DNA of 64,000 bases from Kordia aestuariivivens. GTDB lineage: Bacteria; Bacteroidota; Bacteroidia; Flavobacteriales; Flavobacteriaceae. Of the stretch, positions 1 to 9,210 are shown in pieces (the stretch's first letter is position 1; each line of letters begins with the position of its first letter). The position numbers and the translations under genes were made by a program. Where the stretch lies: contig NZ_JACGWS010000013.1 of assembly GCF_014397005.1 (NCBI RefSeq), positions 1 to 64,000 on the forward strand. Reading direction: 5' to 3'. The notes beneath the pieces are model-generated. The model did no database searches, was not told where the DNA came from, and saw only the letters and a list, made by a program, of their open reading frames with translations.

Positions 1-43
1 ATCAATATGTCAATGAACTCGTAATTTCTTTTTATCTTTACTT
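1..43 (-). promoter_or_regulatory. Possible rRNA operon leader
   Basis: Read on the minus strand, positions 18-1 give GTTCATTGACATATTGAT. From memory this resembles the conserved leader box a short way upstream of 16S rRNA in Flavobacteriia. It lies directly downstream, in the leftward sense, of three tandem rRNA-type promoters. No 16S sequence is inside the window, so the assignment rests on recollection plus promoter context. An alternative is the leader of another highly expressed leftward transcript. Confidence 0.4.
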
Positions 44-65
44 TGCTTCCCGTAGAAAGCGGGTG

Positions 66-98
66 CAAATATAAAACCCTTTTTTGTTTCTAACAAAA
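66..98 (-). promoter_or_regulatory. Bacteroidota promoter, proximal copy
   Basis: On the minus strand a TTTTG (-33) is followed by 20 nt and then TATATTTG (-7, positions 73-66). This matches the Bacteroidota housekeeping consensus TTG-N17-23-TAnnTTTG. It is the nearest of three repeated units to the left edge and drives leftward transcription out of the window. Confidence 0.7.
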
Positions 99-205
99 CT
101 TTTTTAAGATTTTTTTTGAAGCTCTTTCGCAAACTTCTTGCCTCTTAAATCACAGTCTTTTATTATCAGAACTTAAACTAAATCCGTTACCGTTTTTAGC
201 GGCTG

Positions 206-240
206 CAAACATACAACCTTTTTTAATATCTAAATAACTT
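206..240 (-). promoter_or_regulatory. Bacteroidota promoter, middle copy
   Basis: A TATGTTTG -7 element (minus strand, positions 213-206) sits in the same AGCGGnTGCAAA context as its neighbours. No good TTG is found 17-23 nt upstream, so this copy looks weaker or partly decayed. Confidence 0.55.
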
Positions 241-332
241 TTTTAAACTATTTTTTAAAAAGTTTTTTTGCCTAAATCTTACTTCAATATCGTATCAGAA
301 CTTACCACTAAATCTATCTGTTTTAGCGGGTG

Positions 333-362
333 CAAATATAAAATTGATTTCTATATCCACAA
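333..362 (-). promoter_or_regulatory. Bacteroidota promoter, distal copy
   Basis: On the minus strand TTG (362-360), N19 and TATATTTG (340-333) form a full consensus promoter. Both the -7 block and the flanking ATCAGAACTT motif, about 25 nt away, recur in the middle copy, so the units arose by tandem duplication of roughly 130-140 bp. Confidence 0.68.
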
Positions 363-570
363 GCCTTTTTACATCTTTTTTTACCCTTTATTTTTAACAC
401 AATCTTAACCAGCTTATCAAGAGTGTTTTACATCCTGAAATTTTTACTTTGACTCACCTCGACTCACTTCGACAAGCTCAGTGACCGGGATTTGGGTGTT
501 GGTTGCTAGTTGCTAGTTGCTGGTTGTCTGAAAACTTACTGAATACTCCTATTATATATAGGTGTTCTAT

Positions 571-690
571 GTTCGGGTTAACGATGGAGCCATTGTTGGA
601 GCTCTTTGCAGCTTTTTTTTTAAGCTGCAAAAGCGACTGGCGAGAGCGTGACCGCTATTTTCTAGCGGGAACCCCCACACTTCTCTTCGA
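571..690. repeat. Dispersed intergenic repeat, copy 1
   Basis: The segment contains TTGTTGGAGCTCTTTGCAGC, then AAAAGCGACTGGCGAGAGCG, then a CCGCTATTTTCTAGCGG hairpin. A related block (TTGTTGGAGCTCTTTT ... AAAAAGCGACTGCCGAAAGC) occurs near 62309-62385. The flanks carry short repeated words (GTTGCTAGTTGCTAG around 500; TTCGACAAGCTCAGTG at 468 and 687). I see no credible gene between 363 and 752. Confidence 0.5.
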
Positions 691-752
691 CAAGCTCAGT
701 GAACAACTTTGATGAACTCAGTGGGCGTGCTTTGTTTTTTGTGTATTTGTTT

Positions 753-2723
753 TTATGAGAAGAAGTTCCAAACGACTCCGAAACGTATGATGAAATCGCG
801 GTACGGATAGTTTGGTGCAGAGAAAAAGTTGTATCCCGTGAAAGACGAATTGAGGTGTTCTAGTTTGAAGTAGATTCTGGTGCGCCTTACTTTGGCGTTG
901 ATGAAGACATCAAAACGTGGAAATCCTCCAATTTTTTGTTGGTTTTGACTGTAGAATTCTCCTAGTAATGGACTGTATCCATTTCCGAAGTATTCCGTGA
1001 AGTAATTGAAGGTAACTCCTGTTTGTATGAATAGTGCTTTTTTGAACCATTTATCGGTAAAGTATAGCGTGTTTCGCGTTACAAGCTCAGGTACGTTGAA
1101 GATGTCGCCCGATTGCGTTACTTTTTGATACATTACCGTATTGTTGAGTGCAAATTTTCCGTAACGGAATTCTTTTCCAATTTTCACTTTGAGATATGTG
1201 ATTGCATCTGGTGTTTGCTGCGGCGTTATTTGTGCATCTGGCGTGAGTCCAGAAAAGTATGTATAGTTGTCTAATGACGTAAAACTCACATCTGCGTCAA
1301 ACCATTTTTTTGATTTTAGACTGAAGTTGATACTTTGCGTACGTTCATTTTTGAAATCGTTGCGCCAGTTGTAGCTTATGTAATCACTTTGATTGACTAA
1401 TAGGTTAAAGCTTGGCGCTTTGGAATTGATTACGATAGAAGCCGCGACATCTATGTCATCGTTAAGTTTGTATTTTGCACTTCCATTGAAGTAGTTTCCC
1501 CCAAGTTCACCAGATACATTTGCCAGTAAGTCTGCTTTTAGTTGGATTCCTTCAATGGTATGTTGCCATTCACCACCAACCGAAATTACATCGCCTTCTA
1601 GTTTGTTTGGTATGACTGTTCCATCTGCCTGATAGAGTATTTTATCAAAGAAGTATTCATATTTTGTATGATTTGCTTTGAATTTTACATCGCCAAATGT
1701 TTTTGTGCGGTAGCTTAAACTTCCTTCGTTGAATAGTTTTCGTAGTTGCGATCGATCTCGCAAAGCCGTAGCAACATAACTTTCCCCAAATTGAGCGTTT
1801 TCTCTGGTTTGATCAAAGATGTAGTATTTGGTTTCGTAGTTAAATGTATGTCCGACACGCAAGTTATTGTCGCGAAGTGAATCTTTTTGTTTTACTATTT
1901 TGTAATCGTGCTCTAAGTAATAGCGTTTTCCTACGAGTATGTTTTGTGCGTCTTGATATTGTACTGACAAGCGCGATCGGTCTGTGAATTCGTCTACGCC
2001 AGTTTCAAAATCAATGACAGCTAGATCTGTAAGTCCTCCATTTTCATTGTTGAGCACATCTTGCGAATAGAAATGTCCACGAAGCGTATATCGATCATTT
2101 TTTGTTCGATAGTTTGCCGTTAGCTTGAAGTTTCCAGTACTACTGAGTATGTTTTGATATTTTCCCAACGAGCGCATTCCTTTGTATCCGATGGAGAAAT
2201 TCATGCGTTTTGATGTATTCATTGTAATGAATGCATCTAACAATTGCCCTTGTTCCATTGCCGTTTTAAAGAATAGTTCGGTTGTTGGCGTTGGCACATT
2301 GAAGTAGTTGACATCTTCAACTTCATCATAGTTAAAGTGTTTTGCGCGCATTCCAATTCCTGGAAATGCAGAAGGTCTGTCAAACGAATATGCAAGACTG
2401 TTATAGGTTTGTCCTAAGTTTGAGAATGGTAATAGTTCAAATTCGTCTTTACGTAAGTAGTTGTATTTGTAATCTTTTTTGATTGTCAATGTTGTATCAA
2501 AAACCATTGTATCACGTTCGTGCGTTATGATTTTATATAGATTGATATCGTAGTCTTTTCGCTTGCCTGTTTTATCTTTTTCAGAAGAATTATTTGTGTT
2601 ACTGACGGCTTGCTCACGTTCGCCTTTAGTTTTTCTGTTTTCTTGAACTGGTTGAACTTCTACCTGCGCATTTAGTGCAGGAATAGTTATACCTATAAAT
2701 ATAATGAAAAGGATGTACTTCAC
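753..2723 (-). CDS. Putative outer membrane porin (Porin_10-like)
   Basis: A 656-aa protein with an N-terminal signal peptide (hydrophobic residues 2-18, then LNAQ). A charged linker rich in K, E, N and S follows, and then about 550 residues of alternating hydrophobic/polar beta-strand pattern rich in Y, N and F. The last residues are aromatic (VVWNFFS), typical of an outer-membrane barrel. The pattern matches the large putative porins of Bacteroidota. The start is a GTG; no ATG in frame keeps the signal peptide intact. It is probably monocistronic and divergent from rnhB. Substrate is unknown. Confidence 0.8.
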   Translation of the reverse strand: MKYILFIIFIGITIPALNAQVEVQPVQENRKTKGEREQAVSNTNNSSEKDKTGKRKDYDINLYKIITHERDTMVFDTTLTIKKDYKYNYLRKDEFELLPFSNLGQTYNSLAYSFDRPSAFPGIGMRAKHFNYDEVEDVNYFNVPTPTTELFFKTAMEQGQLLDAFITMNTSKRMNFSIGYKGMRSLGKYQNILSSTGNFKLTANYRTKNDRYTLRGHFYSQDVLNNENGGLTDLAVIDFETGVDEFTDRSRLSVQYQDAQNILVGKRYYLEHDYKIVKQKDSLRDNNLRVGHTFNYETKYYIFDQTRENAQFGESYVATALRDRSQLRKLFNEGSLSYRTKTFGDVKFKANHTKYEYFFDKILYQADGTVIPNKLEGDVISVGGEWQHTIEGIQLKADLLANVSGELGGNYFNGSAKYKLNDDIDVAASIVINSKAPSFNLLVNQSDYISYNWRNDFKNERTQSINFSLKSKKWFDADVSFTSLDNYTYFSGLTPDAQITPQQTPDAITYLKVKIGKEFRYGKFALNNTVMYQKVTQSGDIFNVPELVTRNTLYFTDKWFKKALFIQTGVTFNYFTEYFGNGYSPLLGEFYSQNQQKIGGFPRFDVFINAKVRRTRIYFKLEHLNSSFTGYNFFSAPNYPYRDFIIRFGVVWNFFS

Positions 2724-2784
2724 TTCTTTGATTTTTTAGCGCATTCTTTACAATTAACCATAACATTTTACGCTTACTAAGGAA

Positions 2785-2792
2785 CAAAAGTA
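2785..2792 (-). promoter_or_regulatory. Possible -7 element for the porin gene
   Basis: The minus strand reads TACTTTTG, matching TAnnTTTG, about 60 nt upstream of the GTG start. A clear -33 TTG is not visible. Confidence 0.35.
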
Positions 2793-2926
2793 TACTTTTT
2801 GAACGAAATAAAAAGCCTTGCATTGTTATTGAAATCATAAATTATTGTTTTTCGTGAAAAGTGTTTTGTATTTCCATTTTGATTTGGTCATGAGAAGGAA
2901 TAGTTTTGTTCTTTAAGATTTTACGC

Positions 2927-3523
2927 ATGTTAGCATTACAATTATTGGATGGATTAGAAGCTGGTACTGACGAAGCAGGTCGCGGATGCCTTGCTGGACC
3001 TGTAACCGCGGCCGCTGTTATTTTGCCCGAAGCGTTTTCAAATACGATCTTAAACGACTCTAAACAGTTGAGCGAAAAGAAACGTGAAATTCTTCGTCCT
3101 TTGATTGAATTGGAAGCTACAGCGTTTGGTGTTGCACATATTTTCCCTAAAGAAATTGATAAAATTAATATTTTGAATGCTTCTATTTTAGGAATGCACA
3201 AAGCTATTGATCTAATGGCGATTGTTCCTGCACATATTATCGTAGACGGAAATAAGTTTAAACCGTATAAAGATATTCCACATCAAACTATTGTAAAAGG
3301 TGACGGAAAGTATCTCAATATTGCTGCCGCTTCTGTGTTGGCAAAAACATATAGAGATGCGTATATGGAAAAAATTCATGAAGAGTTTCCTATGTATAAT
3401 TGGAAACAGAATAAAGGATATCCTACTGTAGAACATCGTGATGCGATTCGGAAATACGGAACTACAAAATACCACCGCATGTCGTTTCGGTTATTGCCTG
3501 AACAGTATTCGTTGGATTTGTAG
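2927..3523 (+). CDS. rnhB: Ribonuclease HII
   Basis: A 198-aa enzyme that cleaves RNA in RNA-DNA hybrids and removes misincorporated ribonucleotides. The DEAGRG signature is at residues 15-20 (catalytic D15, E16). Further acidic metal ligands are in IIVDGNK (about D107) and in the SVLAKTYRD block (about D144), and KGYPT follows, all diagnostic of type 2 RNase H. The ATG at 2927 was chosen because it leaves the usual short lead before the DEAGRG strand; a TTG 21 nt upstream would add seven residues. It is divergent from the porin gene. Confidence 0.95.
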   Translation: MLALQLLDGLEAGTDEAGRGCLAGPVTAAAVILPEAFSNTILNDSKQLSEKKREILRPLIELEATAFGVAHIFPKEIDKINILNASILGMHKAIDLMAIVPAHIIVDGNKFKPYKDIPHQTIVKGDGKYLNIAAASVLAKTYRDAYMEKIHEEFPMYNWKQNKGYPTVEHRDAIRKYGTTKYHRMSFRLLPEQYSLDL

Positions 3524-3601
3524 TTTTAATATGAGTTCGATATAAATTCAAGAAAATAAAAATTTAAGCATTTTATTTTTAGTCATTTACTTTAGCTTGT
3601 G

Positions 3602-3872
3602 TCATTTCTATTTTAAATTAAGGTATTCATGAATCTTCGATTTCTTTTACTTTGCTCGCACAAAGAATACTGAATCAAGTTCAGCACTGGCATCAACAAA
3701 AGAAAGTGCGCTTTTTAGTTCATGCATTTCTATTTTAAATCAAGGTATTCATGAATCTTCGATTTCCAGAGGTGTTTTTGACTGAAAAAGTCAAAACCGC
3801 ATTTATTTTTCTAAATTTTAGTTCACCAAGCCCTATTTTATAAATCGGAGTTCATGAATTTACATTTCTCCA
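3602..3872. repeat. Three-copy intergenic direct repeat
   Basis: Two copies of a 43-bp unit (3602-3644 and 3723-3765) are nearly identical and share the words ATTTCTATTTTAAAT and GGTATTCATGAATCTTCGAT. A third, more diverged copy lies at 3831-3872 (ATTTTATAAATCGGAGTTCA). Between them is a CTGAATCAAGTTCAG palindrome at 3671-3685. The 3524-4065 interval holds no supported gene. Confidence 0.6.
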
Positions 3873-4065
3873 AGGCTTCAAAAATTTTTAACGAAAAATA
3901 AATACTACACTGCGGAAAAAGAACCCGCTACGCATAGCTTTTAAATTGAACTCAGGCTAGCTTTAAGTATGTAAACGGAAATTATAAATGCATTATATCA
4001 ATTGATTCGAAGTAATCACTTACTGCACTAAATGACTACTTCGATTGATTTTTCTTTGCACATTT

Positions 4066-4251
4066 TTAACGACAATCTGCAGATGCTAATGGCTTCACAG
4101 GCAACTTACTTTGCACAGGGCATATTAATTGAGAAATAGTAATGAGTATTGTTGGTGTTGCCGATCCAACAACTCCTCCAGTTACTTCTAATTGATTTAA
4201 TGAACTAATTTTTCTCTTCGTAAGCGTCAGACTTTTGATATTTTTTTTCAT
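4066..4251 (-). CDS. GG-leader precursor peptide (lanthipeptide-like)
   Basis: A 61-aa peptide. The leader begins MKKNIKSLTLTKRKISSL and ends in the double-glycine site VTGG; it is the same leader type as four other peptides at 10.5-15.1 kb. The core of about 35 residues is rich in S and T and has two cysteines, consistent with a substrate for Ser/Thr dehydration and Cys cyclisation. The ATG at 4251 was chosen because it starts the conserved leader; longer upstream frames add AT-rich nonsense. No modification enzyme or transporter is adjacent, so processing would have to occur in trans. Confidence 0.7.
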   Translation of the reverse strand: MKKNIKSLTLTKRKISSLNQLEVTGGVVGSATPTILITISQLICPVQSKLPVKPLASADCR

Positions 4252-4643
4252 GATTTTAATTTTTATGTTTATATCTATATGGGTTTTTACAACAAATTCA
4301 TTACCCATATTTTTTAAAAAATGTAACTTTAGTTTTTTAAACTCGTTTTTATGTGGGAAGAACAACTTAACTCACTGAAAGCACTACTTCACTCATTCTG
4401 TATTTTATAGTTCATTGCATACACCTATATTGTCGCTAATAGTAATGTACTCGCATTTATTACTATTCTTAGGCTAAAAAATGGAGTTTCTGTTTCGTCA
4501 AAACTCAACAATGGTTATTTGTTAATAAGAACTGTAATTCTATGTTGCCACAATAATTTACAATCCCGTAAGTTTTATACTTTTGTAGATAGTTATATTA
4601 TAAAAGGGCAACAACATCGAAAGGTGTTATAAATAGACATTAC
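4252..4643. other. Intergenic region between divergent genes
   Basis: An AT-rich spacer between the peptide gene at 4066-4251 and the lipoprotein gene. It holds a probable -7 element (TACTTTTG-type, 4578-4585) for the rightward gene. Nothing else is recognisable. Confidence 0.5.
4578..4585 (+). promoter_or_regulatory. Probable -7 element of the 815-aa lipoprotein gene
   Basis: TACTTTTG matches TAnnTTTG and lies 58 nt upstream of the ATG at 4644. No TTG is present at the preferred upstream distance, so only the -7 half is supported. Confidence 0.45.
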
Positions 4644-7091
4644 ATGAAAAGAATTCTCATTCTTCTTCTTACCATATTGAGTATTGGCTGTACAACAGAA
4701 ACTCCTAAAGAATATTCCTTATTAAAGTTTGCGCCACAAGATGCTGCGCTTATTTTACAGATTCCCGATTTTGAAAGTTTTCAGAGCGAACTTAAAAACA
4801 ATCAATTATTAAAATCGTTTAAGAAACCAAAGTTTAAGAAAGATTTTAATGCGTTTGTTGATTATTTAGAATACATCAAACCAAATTCAAAATCGTTATT
4901 GTGTTTTAATGAGTTGGGAAAAGATAGTTTTCAATATACCTTTATTACGAAAACACATCCAGAATTGATCGTACTCGATTCGCTTCAAAAAGCAAGCACA
5001 AAAAATATTGTTTATGAAAATGTATCTATTGTTGAAACTACACTCGGCAATCGTGTAAATTATACTTTTTATGCGGATAGTATTTTTGTAAATTCCTCGT
5101 CTAAATTGTTGATTGAAAACTGCATTCGTTCGTATAAGAAAGCAACGATTCCGGCTTCGCTCAAAAAAGTATATGCAACTATTGATGAAAGCAAATCCGC
5201 AACTTTATTGGCAACTCCGAAGCAACTTTCGCCTTTGTTAGCGTATCTTTTTCCTAATGCCGATTCAAAGTTTGTAGCAACTCTTGGTGAACAACTCGCG
5301 CTTGATGTTTCTGTTTTACAGGATGAAATTTCCTTTACAGGAATTATCACGGCAAACGATTCTTTGTCGCACGCTTTGAGTTCTTTAAAGAATACAACTC
5401 CGCGCGAACATAAGATTGCAAAAGTGATTCCACCATTTTTTGATACGTTTACCACAATTACATTTGATTCCTACGAGAAGTTTCAACCTGAAACTAAAAA
5501 TTCATTGTTCGATGCATTGGAAGAAATCAGTTCGTTTTCGTTTAACGGAAGTACTTTTACAGGTTTACGTTTTATTTCATCGAGTAATGAAGCGAGCAAT
5601 CAATTGCAAAATAATACGAAGTTTAGCACCGTACGAAATATTCAAATTTACGAAAATGAAGATCCTTCACTTTTTCAGAATCACTTTTCGCCATTCATCA
5701 ACACTTTTGACACTAGTTTTTATGTCATTTTAGATGAATTTATCGTTTTTACCAACGGAGAAGGCTTGAGAAATTTGGCCATGTTAATTGGTTTGTACAA
5801 GGACGAACAAACACTTGCGTACCAAAAAAATTACCAAGAAACGATTGGAAATCTCAGCGATGAATCGTCATTATTGGTCTTTGTGAATACGGAAAAGTTC
5901 AAGAAAACCATCGCGGAAAGCGTACAAAAATCATATAAAAAAGAAATTACAAGTATTAATGTGGAAGATTATCCGTTTGCCGCTTTGCAGTTTACCAATG
6001 AAAAGGGAAGCAATTACGCGCACGTTCACGGAATTTTGAAGCGAAACACTGCAAAACCAACTGAAAATACCGTTTCTCAATTATTGAATGTTGTGTTGGA
6101 TAATCCAGTAACTTCTGATCCGCAGTTTGTAAAAAATCATATTACCAAACGAAAAGAAATTGTTGTGCAAGATGCGCAAAACATCTTGTATTTGATTTCA
6201 ACTCAAGGAAAAGTGTTATGGAAAAAACAGCTTGATGGAAAGATTTTAGGCAAAGTTTCACAAATTGATTTGTATAAAAACGGACGTTTGCAATTGGCTT
6301 TTACAACGCCGCAATCTTTTTATGTGTTTGATAGAAAAGGAAACCAAGTGAAACCCTATCCAACAAAAGCAAAAGTAGCCTATACGCAAGCAGTTGCCAT
6401 TTTTGATTATGATAAATCGAAAAATTACCGTTTTGTATTTACGGAAGGAAATAAAGTCATCATGCGCGATTCTAAAGGAAAGCAAGTGACCGGATTTACC
6501 TTTTCGGGTTCGGAAAATGATTTTATAAATCCGCCGCAACATTTTAGAATTATTACAAAAGATTATATTACGTTTCAGGAAAGCAACGGGAAATTACACA
6601 TTTTGTCGCGTACAGGCAAACCAAGAATTACCGTAAAAGAGAACATTCAGTTTTCGAATAATGATATTTATATTCATAATAATTTGTTTACGACTTCTGA
6701 TCGTGATGGAAATTTGATTCAAATAGACAGTAAAGGGCAAATTGAGAAGACAAAACTTCCTGTAACCGAAAATCATAGTATTACCATGACAAGCAAAACC
6801 TTGGTGAGTTTCTTTGAGAATAAGTTACGTATTAAAGATAAAACCGTAGAACTTGATTTTGGTTCGTACAGCAAGCCTGAAATTTTCTTGATTCGAAATA
6901 AAATTTATGTGACGTTGACTGATAAGGATGCGCAAAAAGTGTATTTGTATGATAGTAATGCAAAAATGATTCCTGGTTTTCCAGCTTTTGGAAGTTCGGC
7001 AATTGACTTGGAGAATTTTGATAAAGATTCAAAGTTAGAGTTTGTGACCAAAGGAGAAGCAAATTCGATTGTGGTGTATAAGATGAATTAG
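4644..7091 (+). CDS. Large lipoprotein with C-terminal beta-propeller-like domain
   Basis: An 815-aa lipoprotein. The lipobox LSIGC places the lipidated Cys near residue 16. Residues about 20-470 are alpha/beta with no motif I can name. Residues about 480-815 show repeated blade-like strands with phrases such as LYLISTQGKVLWKKQLDGKI, FVFTEGNKVIMRDSKGKQVT and LHILSRTGKPRITV, as in PQQ or WD-type propellers. The end (DKDSKLEFVTKG) resembles VCBS/FG-GAP calcium-binding repeats. Location is probably the outer or inner membrane leaflet. Function is unknown; a scaffolding role is only a guess. Confidence 0.75.
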   Translation: MKRILILLLTILSIGCTTETPKEYSLLKFAPQDAALILQIPDFESFQSELKNNQLLKSFKKPKFKKDFNAFVDYLEYIKPNSKSLLCFNELGKDSFQYTFITKTHPELIVLDSLQKASTKNIVYENVSIVETTLGNRVNYTFYADSIFVNSSSKLLIENCIRSYKKATIPASLKKVYATIDESKSATLLATPKQLSPLLAYLFPNADSKFVATLGEQLALDVSVLQDEISFTGIITANDSLSHALSSLKNTTPREHKIAKVIPPFFDTFTTITFDSYEKFQPETKNSLFDALEEISSFSFNGSTFTGLRFISSSNEASNQLQNNTKFSTVRNIQIYENEDPSLFQNHFSPFINTFDTSFYVILDEFIVFTNGEGLRNLAMLIGLYKDEQTLAYQKNYQETIGNLSDESSLLVFVNTEKFKKTIAESVQKSYKKEITSINVEDYPFAALQFTNEKGSNYAHVHGILKRNTAKPTENTVSQLLNVVLDNPVTSDPQFVKNHITKRKEIVVQDAQNILYLISTQGKVLWKKQLDGKILGKVSQIDLYKNGRLQLAFTTPQSFYVFDRKGNQVKPYPTKAKVAYTQAVAIFDYDKSKNYRFVFTEGNKVIMRDSKGKQVTGFTFSGSENDFINPPQHFRIITKDYITFQESNGKLHILSRTGKPRITVKENIQFSNNDIYIHNNLFTTSDRDGNLIQIDSKGQIEKTKLPVTENHSITMTSKTLVSFFENKLRIKDKTVELDFGSYSKPEIFLIRNKIYVTLTDKDAQKVYLYDSNAKMIPGFPAFGSSAIDLENFDKDSKLEFVTKGEANSIVVYKMN

Positions 7092-7216
7092 GTTGGTTGT
7101 TGATTCCTAGTTTCTGGTTGTTGATTTACAATGAACAAGATAAAAACAGTAGCCAAAGTGCGCTAAGCGGAGTCGAAGCACTAACATACCCAAGAAGTCT
7201 AAGATCGTCCAACGAA

Positions 7217-7699
7217 TCAATTTCCTATTTGATCAATTTCATTTTGTACCGCAAATTCTTCACGGTGTTTTGCAATGTGTTTTTTAAGGATGAACATTTC
7301 TAGGAAGCTGAGAACTGCATATAAAACAATTAAAAAAGTAAATACTACTGAAAGAAAATATAATGGAGAGTTACTCAGTTCAGGATCCATTTGCAAACCA
7401 AGAACAGCAAACAGTCCAAATATTAAAAAGTAAACATTTGATAAAATGGCACAAACCCAGAAAATTACAGAACTGTTTTTAACTCTTTTATTTTGAAGAG
7501 ATTTTCGGTAATATCGAAACGTTTGTATATGAAACAGGAAAGTTAAAGATCCTAAAACTAACCCTGTCACTGCAAAAATCAACGCTAGTTTACCTTCTAA
7601 AGTATCCATACTATTCTGTAAAGTGCCAATAGCTCCAAAGACTAAAGTCAATATTAAAAATAATAAGATACTGATCAAAATTATTTTAAATGCGCGCAT
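7217..7699 (-). CDS. Tandem four-helix membrane protein, paralog 5
   Basis: A 160-aa integral membrane protein, the last of five tandem paralogs read leftward after lipB. It has the shared plan: an MRxxK start, a first transmembrane helix, a second helix followed by a tyrosine/basic loop (FRYYRKSLQNKRVK), two more helices, then a basic stretch (LKKHIAKHRE) and a short acidic tail ending DEIDQIGN. The tail motif (D/E)xI-x-x-IG recurs in all five. Family and function are not recognised. The gap to the upstream paralog is 12 bp, so it is probably cotranscribed. Confidence 0.75.
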   Translation of the reverse strand: MRAFKIILISILLFLILTLVFGAIGTLQNSMDTLEGKLALIFAVTGLVLGSLTFLFHIQTFRYYRKSLQNKRVKNSSVIFWVCAILSNVYFLIFGLFAVLGLQMDPELSNSPLYFLSVVFTFLIVLYAVLSFLEMFILKKHIAKHREEFAVQNEIDQIGN

Positions 7700-7711
7700 G
7701 AATGTTGTTGT

Positions 7712-8206
7712 TTAGATAGATGAATTTCCTATGGATTTTATCTCGTCTGTTCTGTTGGCTTCTATTCGCAATTCCTTGATTCGTTTTCGCAATAAGAAAA
7801 ATTCTAAAAACCCAATACTTCCAAATATGAAAAATTGTAGTGCATACCAAAGTAAATAAGTAGTGTCAAAATCAAAATAATCATATTCTGTAAATTTCAC
7901 ATACGAATATAAATAAGATATTGTGGAGTAAAATAGAACACCATTAAAACACAGAACACCAAGCCAATATATTTTTGATATTTTCTTCTGAACTTGTATC
8001 GGCTTCCGCTCTCTATAATAGCAATAGCTTTTGTAATGATATATTAAATTTAAGGTAGAAAATACAAGTAATAATGCTAAATATCCATAATGATTAATGG
8101 TCGTGTTGTATAAATCTTGTTCCATAAAAAGTAGACCTATATAATAAGTCGTCATGATAAAACAAAACACACTAATTAAGATTGAAAGTATTTTCAGAAA
8201 ACGCAT
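7712..8206 (-). CDS. Tandem four-helix membrane protein, paralog 4
   Basis: A 164-aa protein with four predicted transmembrane helices. The start MRFLKILS is nearly identical to two neighbours, the loop YKSYCYYRERKP matches the YKSFYFYRRKKQ of paralog 3, and the tail ends DEIKSIGNSSI. Only two bases separate it from the gene at 8209, indicating translational linkage. No catalytic motif is visible. Function unknown. Confidence 0.75.
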   Translation of the reverse strand: MRFLKILSILISVFCFIMTTYYIGLLFMEQDLYNTTINHYGYLALLLVFSTLNLIYHYKSYCYYRERKPIQVQKKISKIYWLGVLCFNGVLFYSTISYLYSYVKFTEYDYFDFDTTYLLWYALQFFIFGSIGFLEFFLLRKRIKELRIEANRTDEIKSIGNSSI

Positions 8207-8208
8207 CG

Positions 8209-8697
8209 TTAATTTTTTAGAGTTCCAATATCGTCAATTTCATCTTTTATAGTACGTTCCGTGTTGAATTGTTTGATACGTTTCTTTAAAAGTGAAGCTT
8301 CCAAAAAGCCAATAATTCCGAAAAGTAATAGTACAAATCCCGTAATAAATTGCTTGATATCATACGAAAAACCAAGTCTTGAAAACCGGATAATGTCATA
8401 TACAGTTAGTCCAAAAAGAAATAGTAGAAAAGCGGAGAAACAAATAGGCCCTATCCATAAAAATTTGGAGAACGTTTTATGTAGTTGTTGTTGCTTTTTT
8501 CGTCTGTAAAAATAAAAACTCTTATAGTGATAATATAAATTTAAAATTGTAGCAATACAAGCCAATACAAAAAGAACATACACCAATAAAGGCGCTCCAC
8601 GGCTGTTATCTTGAGTTAAAATTAAATATGAAAGGTATGAAAGTACTAAGAAAGAGAAAACTCCAAATAGGATTGTACTAATTTTGAGAAAGCGCAT
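8209..8697 (-). CDS. Tandem four-helix membrane protein, paralog 3
   Basis: A 162-aa, four-helix membrane protein starting MRFLKIST, with the central loop HYKSFYFYRRKKQQQL, the basic post-helix segment LKKRIKQFNTER and the tail DEIDDIGTLKN. It is the best intact reference for the frameshifted neighbour at 8711-9197. Function unknown. Confidence 0.75.
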   Translation of the reverse strand: MRFLKISTILFGVFSFLVLSYLSYLILTQDNSRGAPLLVYVLFVLACIATILNLYYHYKSFYFYRRKKQQQLHKTFSKFLWIGPICFSAFLLFLFGLTVYDIIRFSRLGFSYDIKQFITGFVLLLFGIIGFLEASLLKKRIKQFNTERTIKDEIDDIGTLKN

Positions 8698-8710
8698 ACA
8701 GTAAAGTTAC

Positions 8711-9197
8711 TTAAAAAATTTCATTGCCAATATCGTTAATTTCGCCTTTTGTATCATGCTCGGTTTTAAGACGTTTGATACGCTTTTTTAAAAGAGAAAC
8801 TTCTAAAAACCCTAAAAACGCTGGAAAGATTAAAAAACTTAGAAAAAATATATCTTCTCCTGAGTAATTATTTGCCCAATATTTATCAGCATTATTATAC
8901 AGAGAAACTCCCACAAGAAACAATAGAAAGGCTGAAAAACAAAGTGTTCCAATCACTAACATCTTTGAAACTTTTTTATCTAGATTTCGTTTTTCTTCTC
9001 GTCTGTAAAAACGAAAAGTTTTGATATGATAGAAAATATTGATGATAGACAATATAATCATTAGCACAATACAAATTCTTGCAATCATTGGAATTGTCAG
9101 TAGTGTTTCCACCGAAAACTCTTCCCAAGCCGCATACGATATTCCCAATAAAACTAAAGAGGGAAAAAATGATTAAAAGTATTTTAAGAAAACGCAT
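8711..9197 (-). pseudogene. Tandem four-helix membrane protein, paralog 2 (frameshifted)
   Basis: The 5' part starts MRFLKILLIIF at 9197 like its paralogs but soon runs into a frame that loses the family pattern. The rest of the protein, from GISYAAWEEFS through the HIKTFRFYRREEKRN loop to the tail GEINDIGNEIF, is in another frame. Removing one base from the six-A run at 9164-9169 (T6 on the coding strand) joins them into a normal protein of about 161 aa. It may be a true pseudogene, a homopolymer phase variant or a sequencing error. A TTG at 9148 could start a version lacking the first helix. Confidence 0.65.
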
Positions 9198-9210
9198 ACG
9201 CTAGAATTAT

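Noticed and set aside
503-712. 69-codon open frame in the left spacer
   Set aside because: It covers dispersed repeat sequence and hairpins and shows no protein-like pattern.
1-750. tRNA or rRNA gene
   Set aside because: Only promoter-like and leader-like sequence was found; no cloverleaf or 16S motif is visible inside the window.
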